Assembly: GCA_905480225.1 (NCBI GenBank)
Contig: CAJQPO010000055.1
Coordinates: 1-64,000 of the forward strand
DNA length: 64,000 bases
Reading direction: 5' to 3'
Source: an uncultured Flavobacteriales bacterium
Lineage (GTDB): Bacteria > Bacteroidota > Bacteroidia > Flavobacteriales_D > Parvicellaceae
The position numbers and the translations under genes were made by a program. A model generated the notes under the pieces. It did no database searches, was not told where the DNA came from, and worked only from the letters and a program-made list of their open reading frames with translations. Of this stretch, positions 53,953 to 62,200 are shown piece after piece. Each line of letters begins with the position of its first letter. The stretch's first letter is position 1.

Positions 53953-56193
53953 ATGAATTACGCATTTTTTTTCCTTTGCTTTATTTCCTTTTTTCAGGGA
54001 TACGCTCAACTCTATCATTTTAATGCGATTGACTCAATAGAAGTTTTAGAGTCTTCTACCTCACTTTCATACCCATGGGCAAGCGGCATAAACTCCGGAC
54101 AAGTATCGACCATTGAATTAAATAATGATGGGTTGATTGATTTATTTGTTTTTGACAGAACAGATAATTCCGTGTTGACGTTTTTAAATACAGGAACTGC
54201 AGGGTCTCCAAATTACGTGCATGCTCCTGAGTTCGAGGACAAGTTTCCATCAGAAATGAGAAGTTGGTGTTTACTTCGCGACTACAACTGCGATGGCAAA
54301 AAAGACATTTGGTGCTATGCTACTGGCGGAATTGCTGTTTATAAGAACATTAGCACTGGAGGTAATCTAGAATTTGTACTCACCACTAATCTGGTAATGT
54401 CCTATTACAACACAAGCTATCTTAATCTTTATGTAAGCTCGATAGATATTCCTTCAATAGACGACATCGATGGCGATGGAGATTTAGATGTCGTTACATT
54501 TAGCATTTTCGGTACTAATCTGGAATACCATCGTAACCTTTCAATGGAAAACCACGGCACGTGCGATAGTTTAGAATTTCAAATTAGAAATAATTGTTGG
54601 GGACACTTTTCCGAGTCATTCACAAGCAGTGCACTTCAATTGTTCGACACTTGTGACAATTCTAACTTAGGCGTGGCTGCAGAGTATATCCCTGATCCCA
54701 CCTTGCTGGTTAATAAATCAGCCCCACGACACAGTGGATCCACAGTACTTACTATTGATGAAAACGGTGACGGTGTGAAAGATGTATTAATTGGAGATGT
54801 TAGCTACACAAAAATGTCAATGCTAATCAATGGTGGTGCATCTCCAAACAACAATAGCTCAATGATATTTCAAGACACGACATTTCCAAGCTATGACAAC
54901 CCCATTAATTTAAAAATATTTCCTGCAGCCTTTTATGAAGACGTTACGAGCGACGGCAATAGGGATTTAATCGTTGGCACAAATACAGCAAATCAAAGTG
55001 CAGACAAAAGCAGTATGCACTATTACTTAAATACTGGCACAGACATTAATCCTACTTTTTCGTTTCAACAGGACAATCTTTTACAAGACCAAATGATCGA
55101 TGTTGGTACCGGCTCAATACCCACTTTTTTTGATCACAATTCTGATGGAATGATGGATATATTACTATCCAATTTTGGAACGTTTAAAATTTCTAGCGAT
55201 TCATATGAGTCTTCAATTAGCTTGTATGAAAATACGGGCTCGAGTACACAACCAATTTACAGTCTAATTACAGATGATTATATGAACTTATCTAGTTCGG
55301 GAATCGAAAAAAACATGATTCCGACATTTGCCGATGTAGATGGGGATGGGGATGAAGACATGATTATTGGTGATTACAACGGGGTTTTGCATTTCTTTAC
55401 CAACACAGCGGGCCCTGGAAATACGGCAAATTTTGTCCTTACGGCACCGCAATTAACAGACATTGATGGAATAACAATTGATGTTGGTCTACATGCAGCA
55501 CCAACGTTTATTGACTTAGATGAGGACGGCGATTTTGATTTAGTTATTGGCGAACGAAATGGAAATCTGAATTATTATGAAAGTAAAAGCTCCGTTGCAC
55601 CTTCATATACTCTTGTATCAGATAGCTTGGGCTTTGTGAAAGTTAATTATGGAGGTACCAGCATTGGAATGTCAATCCCCCGTTTTTTTGATAATGCAAA
55701 TGGAGCTACTCAGCTGTTTGTTGGATCAATGCATGGAGAAATCGAACACTTCAACAACATTGATGGCAACCTATCGGGTTATTTCAATCAGGTCACAAGT
55801 CAAGTATCCGATATCTCTGTTGGATTGCAATCAGCACCAGCTGTAACAGATGTAAATGGGGATAATTATCCCGATTTACTTGTCGGAAATAAAAGAGGAG
55901 GACTTCAAATTTCGATAGGAGACCCCTCAATAACATCGGTTTCGGATAATTTTAAATCGATTGATTTTGAGTTATTTCCTAACCCAGCAAGAGAAACCAT
56001 GTTCATTCGATTGAGCCAATCAGCTGGTTTTTCTTATCAGTTGTTTGATGTAGCTGGAAAAGTGATAATCTCTGGCACTAAAACAGCTAACCACACTCAT
56101 TCCATTAACACACAACATTTAAATCCTGGAATCTATTTTATACAAATATTCAACCATCAAGGTAGGGGAACACGTCCCATTGTTATAGAATAA
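53953..56193 (+). CDS. Secreted FG-GAP/VCBS repeat protein with T9SS type A sorting domain
   Basis: A protein of 746 residues with a signal peptide (MNYAFFFLCFISFFQGYAQ). It carries repeated calcium-binding FG-GAP/VCBS-type motifs: DIDGDGDLDVVTF, DENGDGVKDVLIGD, DHNSDGMMDILLSN, DVDGDGDEDMIIGD, DLDEDGDFDLVIGE and DVNGDNYPDLLVGN. These suggest a beta-propeller. The last 80 residues (FELFPNPARETMFIRL ... YQLFDVAGKVI ... LNPGIYFIQI) are a type A T9SS sorting domain, which directs passage through the outer membrane by the type IX machinery. It is probably surface-attached or released; the ligand is unknown. Monocistronic, between divergent secDF and convergent mdh. Confidence 0.9.
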   Translation: MNYAFFFLCFISFFQGYAQLYHFNAIDSIEVLESSTSLSYPWASGINSGQVSTIELNNDGLIDLFVFDRTDNSVLTFLNTGTAGSPNYVHAPEFEDKFPSEMRSWCLLRDYNCDGKKDIWCYATGGIAVYKNISTGGNLEFVLTTNLVMSYYNTSYLNLYVSSIDIPSIDDIDGDGDLDVVTFSIFGTNLEYHRNLSMENHGTCDSLEFQIRNNCWGHFSESFTSSALQLFDTCDNSNLGVAAEYIPDPTLLVNKSAPRHSGSTVLTIDENGDGVKDVLIGDVSYTKMSMLINGGASPNNNSSMIFQDTTFPSYDNPINLKIFPAAFYEDVTSDGNRDLIVGTNTANQSADKSSMHYYLNTGTDINPTFSFQQDNLLQDQMIDVGTGSIPTFFDHNSDGMMDILLSNFGTFKISSDSYESSISLYENTGSSTQPIYSLITDDYMNLSSSGIEKNMIPTFADVDGDGDEDMIIGDYNGVLHFFTNTAGPGNTANFVLTAPQLTDIDGITIDVGLHAAPTFIDLDEDGDFDLVIGERNGNLNYYESKSSVAPSYTLVSDSLGFVKVNYGGTSIGMSIPRFFDNANGATQLFVGSMHGEIEHFNNIDGNLSGYFNQVTSQVSDISVGLQSAPAVTDVNGDNYPDLLVGNKRGGLQISIGDPSITSVSDNFKSIDFELFPNPARETMFIRLSQSAGFSYQLFDVAGKVIISGTKTANHTHSINTQHLNPGIYFIQIFNHQGRGTRPIVIE

Positions 56194-56196
56194 AAA

Positions 56197-56218
56197 AGGG
56201 CAATCTTTCGATTGCCCT
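56197..56218. terminator. Shared terminator between the T9SS cargo gene and mdh
   Basis: AGGGCAATC/GATTGCCCT (56197-56205 with 56210-56218), 9 bp with loop TTTC. Read leftward it ends in TTTTTT and so terminates mdh well. The rightward side has little U-tract but may still stop the cargo gene. Confidence 0.85.
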
Positions 56219-56246
56219 GCATTGATCTAATTTTAAAAAATGGAAG

Positions 56247-57185
56247 TTAGATGACTACATCCATATCGTCTAGAACTTGCATTACTCCCCTAACTGCAAC
56301 AGCAGAGTCTTCTAATAATGCTTTTTCATCACTATTTAATTCCAATTCGATAATCTCTTCAATACCATTGCGACCTAGTTTTACCGGCACTCCAAGATAG
56401 ATGTCACTCATTCCATATTCTCCTTGCAACCAAGCACAAACTGGAAAAATTCTTTTTTGATCTTTACAAATCGCCTCTACCATTTGTGCAGCTGCTGCAC
56501 CAGGCGCATAATATCCAGACGTTCCAAGAAGATTAACTATTTCGCCACCTCCTTTTTTCGTTCTTTCTACAATTGCATTTAACCGTTCTTCTGAAACCAA
56601 TTCAGTAACAGGAATTCCTCCAACGGTTGTATATCTTGGTAGTGGAACCATGGTATCTCCATGTCCTCCCATAAGGACAGCTTGGATATCCTTAGGTGAA
56701 CAGTCCAACTCCAACGCTAAGAATGATCGGTACCTCGCAGTATCTAATATTCCCGCCATTCCCATGACTTTCCTGGAATCCTTTTTTGCTGTTAAATACG
56801 TTGCATAAGTCATTACATCTAACGGGTTAGAAACACAAATCAAAATTGCTTCTGGCGAATTAGCTATTACGTTTTCCGTAACCGATTTTACAATGCCCGC
56901 GTTAGTCGCAATCAAATCATCTCTGCTCATTCCTGGCTTTCTCGGAATGCCAGAAGTAATGACAACGACATCAGAATTTGCAGTTTTAGCATAATCATTT
57001 GTTGAACCTACCAATCTTGTATCAAAAGAATTAATTGGAGAGGTTTCCCACATATCAAGGGCTTTACCTTCGGCATACCCCTCTTTAATATCCAATAAGA
57101 CTACTTCATTGCACACTTCATTATGTGCTAAAACATTGGCGCAGGTCGCTCCAACATTTCCTGCTCCTACAACTGTTACTTTCAT
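56247..57185 (-). CDS. mdh: Malate dehydrogenase
   Basis: An LDH-like NAD-dependent malate dehydrogenase of the TCA cycle, 312 residues. The NAD loop is VVGAGNVGATCA near residues 5-16, with acidic LLDIKEG after strand 2. The substrate arginines lie in GIPRKPGMSRDDL near 79-91, where Arg in the PRKPGMSR loop favours malate over lactate. The catalytic LMGGHGDTMVPL is near 171-182. Convergent with the T9SS cargo gene. Confidence 0.96.
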   Translation of the reverse strand: MKVTVVGAGNVGATCANVLAHNEVCNEVVLLDIKEGYAEGKALDMWETSPINSFDTRLVGSTNDYAKTANSDVVVITSGIPRKPGMSRDDLIATNAGIVKSVTENVIANSPEAILICVSNPLDVMTYATYLTAKKDSRKVMGMAGILDTARYRSFLALELDCSPKDIQAVLMGGHGDTMVPLPRYTTVGGIPVTELVSEERLNAIVERTKKGGGEIVNLLGTSGYYAPGAAAAQMVEAICKDQKRIFPVCAWLQGEYGMSDIYLGVPVKLGRNGIEEIIELELNSDEKALLEDSAVAVRGVMQVLDDMDVVI

Positions 57186-57249
57186 TTATTTTTTATTTGT
57201 TTCGTTCTACTTTTCGGTATGCGAAAATAATAAACTATCTGTAGATACC

Positions 57250-57280
57250 TATAATTAGGTAAAAAGTTAATCTTTGCAAA
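57250..57280 (-). promoter_or_regulatory. Candidate Bacteroidota promoter upstream of mdh
   Basis: Read leftward: TTTG (57280-57277), a 19-base spacer, then TAATTATA (57257-57250), about 65 bases before the mdh ATG. The spacing agrees with the TTTG-N19-TAnnTTTG model, but the -7 element matches only in part. Confidence 0.3.
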
Positions 57281-57367
57281 ATAATTTCAGTTTGTCATAA
57301 AGTTTCAAATTTTTTAAATCAATAGGCAACCATAACGAGCCCCCATCGTCAACTACATGAATTCGTA

Positions 57368-57934
57368 ATGAATTTAACAGAAAAGCAGCTTCAAAATACG
57401 ATAAAGAAGAGCATTAAGAAAGACCGAAAAAGTCAAGAATTACTCTTTAAAACGTACTACAGTAAAATGATGGCTGTGTGTATGCGATATAGTCGTGACC
57501 ACGATACTGCTCAAGATGTTTGTCAAAGCGGATTCATAAAGGTCTTTGAAAAATTGGAACATTACAATTTTGGAGGTTCTTTTGAAGGATGGTTAAGAAG
57601 AATTATGGTGAATACCTCCATTGATTACATCCGAAAATCAAAAAAAGAACTAAAAATAATTGAAGATGAAAGCAGAATTGAAACGGATGTATTTCATGAA
57701 GATGAAAATGACAATAATTTCGTAGGGTTACCTGTAGCTGATGTTATTGAAGCGATTCAACAACTCAGCCCCGCTTACAAAGCTGTATTCAATTTATATG
57801 TAATGGAAGATTATTCTCATCAGGAAGTAGCTGACGCACTCGGCATTTCTCAGGGAACATCAAAATCCAATTTGGCAAAAGCCAAAAAGAAATTAAGAAC
57901 CCTACTCAAAAATAAAATTAAATACGATGTCTAA
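57368..57934 (+). CDS. ECF-type RNA polymerase sigma factor
   Basis: A two-domain sigma-70 family protein of 188 residues. Sigma region 2 includes MAVCMRYSRDHDTAQDVCQS near residues 34-53 and FGGSFEGWLRRIMVNTSIDY near 71-90. Region 4 has LSPAYKAVFNLYVMEDYSHQ followed by EVADALGISQGTSKSNLAKAKKKL, the helix-turn-helix that reads the -35 element. There is no region 1.1 or 3, so it belongs to the ECF group. It overlaps the next gene by eight bases, which argues that the membrane protein encoded there controls it. Target promoters are unknown. Confidence 0.93.
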   Translation: MNLTEKQLQNTIKKSIKKDRKSQELLFKTYYSKMMAVCMRYSRDHDTAQDVCQSGFIKVFEKLEHYNFGGSFEGWLRRIMVNTSIDYIRKSKKELKIIEDESRIETDVFHEDENDNNFVGLPVADVIEAIQQLSPAYKAVFNLYVMEDYSHQEVADALGISQGTSKSNLAKAKKKLRTLLKNKIKYDV

Positions 57935-59222
57935 TTTAGACGGATTTGAAAAAATAGTAAAAGATAAGTTGCAGCAGCAGCAATACGATTACGACTCTTC
58001 TCAATGGAACGCCATTGAGAAGCGGCTCCCTCCACCTAAAAAGGGATTTCCTTGGAAATATATTGCTGCTGCTTCGACCTTTACTATTGCAAGTATTCTT
58101 TTGTGGCAACTCCAGAATACAGAAAATCAACCGGTTAAAACAAGTGACATTAGCATTTCAGCCTTGACCGACTCATTAAAAATCACATCAAAAGAGAGTT
58201 ATATCAGTAATTCTACCAAACAAATAGATGAAGGAATCGAGTCTGCGATTATTGTTGATGACCATGCTTTGATTGAAATGAATCAAACTGCTGGTCAGAT
58301 TGACGAACCAAAAAATGTTGACAATACTTTAGAACAGGTAGTTATAAGTCAGGTACCAGTTGAGCCGCTCCTAAAGGATGAAACCCAAGAATATTCAAAT
58401 TTATCTGAAATAGATAAGGTTGATCCTCAGTCGTCTAAAATTGCACGACCTAGTGCTCAGTTTACCATTACAGCTAAAGAGGCTTGTGTGGGGGAAAAGC
58501 TTACCTTTAATTCTTTAAATAAGTTGGAAGATACTCGGTATAATTGGGATTTTGGTAACGGCGAAACCTCAGAAAATAGATTCCCTGTTTACAGCTACAA
58601 AGTGCCTGGCATCTATTACGTTCAATTGAAGGCAACTAGTACAAAGCATGAAGAGATAATCAATGTTTCTGATAAGATTGCAATACAAATTAATCCGACA
58701 CCAAGTGTTGATTTTAGCTGGGTTGAAAATACCTACAACGCTGTACCAACTGTAGAATTTACAAACCTTTCTGAACATGCTGATTCCTGGAGTTGGAACT
58801 TTCAGAATGGCATTATTTCAGACGAAAAAAATCCGATAATTACTTTCAAAAAGAAAGGATTTTATCAAATTACGCTTACTGCCTCTAACGTTCATGGATG
58901 TGTTAAAATTTCACAGCAAGAGCTAGAAGTTGTAACCGATTATAACCTTTTAGCGCCTAATTCCTTTACACCCAATGCCGACGGAATAAACGATGATTTC
59001 ATTCCTGAAGCTCTTAAAATTCTGAATGTTGGTTTTGAGATGACAATTTTCGACAAGCGAGGTTTAATATACCAGTCCCGTAGTCTAAGTAATCCATGGA
59101 CTGGAGAAAACCAACGTGACGGAGGATTTTGTACGCAAGGAGCCTATGTTTGGATAGTAAAATATAAAAATCAACAAGGAATTGATCAAATCTATAAAGG
59201 AACCATAAATTTACTCCATTGA
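57927..59222 (+). CDS. Membrane PKD/CHU_C protein in anti-sigma position
   Basis: A protein of 431 residues with no cleavable signal peptide. A cytoplasmic part (residues 1-44) has the pattern FEKIVKDKLQQQQYDYDSSQ-WNAIEKRLP seen at the N-terminus of Bacteroidota anti-sigma-like proteins. One membrane helix (YIAAASTFTIASILLWQL) follows near 45-62, then a disordered acidic linker to about 170. Two PKD domains follow (about 175-255 with YNWDFGNGETS; about 260-335 with WSWNFQNGIIS). The C-terminus is a CHU_C gliding-motility domain (NSFTPNADGINDDFIP ... GAYVWIVKY). CHU_C usually ends secreted proteins as a type B T9SS signal; here it hangs from the inner membrane into the periplasm. The overlap with the sigma gene suggests control of that sigma factor. 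Confidence 0.8.
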   Translation: MSNLDGFEKIVKDKLQQQQYDYDSSQWNAIEKRLPPPKKGFPWKYIAAASTFTIASILLWQLQNTENQPVKTSDISISALTDSLKITSKESYISNSTKQIDEGIESAIIVDDHALIEMNQTAGQIDEPKNVDNTLEQVVISQVPVEPLLKDETQEYSNLSEIDKVDPQSSKIARPSAQFTITAKEACVGEKLTFNSLNKLEDTRYNWDFGNGETSENRFPVYSYKVPGIYYVQLKATSTKHEEIINVSDKIAIQINPTPSVDFSWVENTYNAVPTVEFTNLSEHADSWSWNFQNGIISDEKNPIITFKKKGFYQITLTASNVHGCVKISQQELEVVTDYNLLAPNSFTPNADGINDDFIPEALKILNVGFEMTIFDKRGLIYQSRSLSNPWTGENQRDGGFCTQGAYVWIVKYKNQQGIDQIYKGTINLLH

Positions 59223-59282
59223 AAAATGGATTGATTTCCTTAAAAGTATAGTTTGACCATTTCAAATAATGGGTGCTTAATT

Positions 59283-62200
59283 ATGAAGAACTTTTTACTC
59301 GTTCTGACTATAATTCTTTTGAACCATTTATCGGTGTTCTCACAGTCAGATAATTGTGTTACAGCAACAACATTCCCCTTAATCGGAGGTTCTGGTTGCC
59401 AATCAGGAACCACTACTGGTTCGACTTCCGAAAGCATAATTTTTGGAGCCTGTAATGCAGCTCCAGTTAATGAAGTCTGGTATACATATGTCGCGACTGG
59501 TTCTCAAAATGACTTGACAATAATCCCTTCAGGTTTAACTGAAACTGAAATTGTTCTTTACACGGGTGGTTGTCCATCAAATGGAGGTGCCTTAGTTACC
59601 TGCCAAACTGTTACTGGAACTAATACGCTCAATCAAAATTGGGGATTTACCGCCGGAACGCAGATTTGGGTCGGAATCATGTCAAATGCTGGAACAGATG
59701 GTGATTTCGACCTCTGCATTGATTCTTACGATCCACCAGCTGGAGGTGGCAACGGTTGTGCTGGAGCAATCCCACTTTGTGATGCGTCACAAACCTATAA
59801 TATACCGGACATGAGCATATTTACAGCATCAGGAGCTTCTCCACCTTGTTTTCCAGGAGGAGGAAATCAAGATGTTTGGTTCCAATTTACGGTTACTCAA
59901 ACCGGGCAGCTTGCATGGGACATTTCAGCTACATCTGGGTCTGGAATTGAATGGGATTGGTCTATTTACGACATAACGGGTGGATGTCCAACAAACCCTG
60001 CTCAGTGGTCAGCAACTAATGTTGCTTGTAATTATAACTATTCAACCGGAAGCGGTGTGTCAGGAATGAATTGCACTTCTGCAACAGCTTGTCCAATAAA
60101 TACTTTAGGAGGCACAGCCGAAGAATACTGTCCTTGTATTACAGTGACTGCTGGAAATACCTATGTCATTCAAATTGATAACTATACCAATACCGTGGCT
60201 ACTGGACTGGATTTTACATTTGGGCCAGATATGACCGCACTAATTGCGCCAGATGTTGATTTTACTATCGCAACTCCAGTCATTACATGTGGCAACTCTG
60301 TAACTGTTAATATTTCAGATATGTCTATTGGCGTTCCGACATGGGACTTTGGAGATGGGACCACATTTATCGGAAATAATCCGCCTGACCATACATATAC
60401 AACTCCAGGCACTTATGCAATAACAGCAACAATTGGCGGAGCTTGTCCAGACATTCAAACAGAATTTATTCAATTATTTGGTCCCTTAGTTACTGTTTCT
60501 TCTCAAACGGACGAAACATGCGTTGGCGATTGCGATGGAAGTGCTGCAGTAGTAACTACAGGAGGTAGTGGAACTTACACCTATTTATGGTCTCCTGGAG
60601 GAGAAACGACTCCATCCATTAGTAATTTATGTAGTGGTAATTATTCAGTCGCCGTAACTGACAATATATGTGCCACAAATAATGTTGAAAATATCACTAT
60701 TACTGGGCCACCTTGCGTGAATTGCGTTATTGATTCTATACCCATTTCTTTAACCAACTGTTATGTAAGTGGTGCTGGATTTTTAGTCTATGATGTTGCA
60801 GGTACGATGTACTACACAGACCCCCCTGCCACAGGAACCTTAACCATTACTGCCTGTGATGGACAACAAGTAATTGTAAGTGCTCCATTTGGAACGTCTA
60901 GTGCTTTTACGTTCTCTGGATTACCTCAAGGATCTGGCATCTGCGACTTCTCAGCAGTATTTAGTGATGAGCCAGCGTGTACGTTTACTCAAGGATTTCA
61001 ATCACCACCGCCTATTCTAGGGTTTAATGTCTTTTGTACTGTGGGGGGAGGATTTGTTAATGGTGACATCACTTTTGATGACTCATACGCTTCTGGCACC
61101 TTAGTAATATCCGTTTTTGATGGATCATCCACTTTTGATACCATTATTAACCTCCCAACTACTAGTCCTCAAAACTGGTCTATCTCAGGACTCGACCCAA
61201 CTGCAAACCCGTACATTGTGGACTACTTCTTCTCTGATTATCAGTCATGTGGAAGTCAGCTAGCTATTAACTGTGGTTGTGCAGCTGATGCTGGAACTGT
61301 AACAACTACTCTAACTGGTAACGGATTGAATAATTACATCCTCTGTGATGGAGATCAAATTGACATTACAACTAATGGTGATTATGTCCATCCTGATGAT
61401 ATTGGACCTATTGGTTCGGGTCCAACCTATGCATACCAACCTGAATTAGTCTATTTGGCTTATTCCTGCCCTCCAACTCCTGGGCTATTTCCTACTTCAG
61501 ACCCGTGCTTTGTTGGACTAATTCCTAGCCCTCAAGACCTTACAGATATTAACAACCCGGCATCATATGCAGCAACATTGCCTGGTGGGCCCTATACCGA
61601 ACTTTGGTTTGCACAAACAAATCTATACCATTACGACCCTGTACTGGGTAATTACATTTACAACGCAAACTGTTGGGATATTGGGCCAGGTATTCAAGTA
61701 ACCTACCTCAATCCTATTGCTACTCCCGCAGTGCCCGATTGTCAAAATAGCGATGTAACCGTCACCCTAACCGGAGGGTATCCTCAAGCTTTCGGAGGAG
61801 ACTTCACTGCAAGTAATTTACTACCTGCAACAGCTGGATTTGTCAATACAACATGTCCACATGGAGGAACCATTGTTATTAATGGATTACAAAATGGAGA
61901 CTTGTGGTCCTTTGATGTGGTAGATGATAACGGGTGCCCTATTTCCGTGTCGGGAGGACCATTTGTAGGTTTACCTGATGCTCAGGCTGGAATAGACGAT
62001 ACCATATGTGGAACACTAACCTACAACCTAGCAGCAACTCCATCAATCGGAATAGGAACATGGACCGGACCAGCAGGAATTACTTTTAGCAATGTTAATT
62101 CAGCAACTTCATCAATTACAGCAGTAACTGCAGGCTCCTATACCCTTACATGGACGGAAGATAATGGTGGTGGATGTATCTCTATAGATCAGGTAACCAT

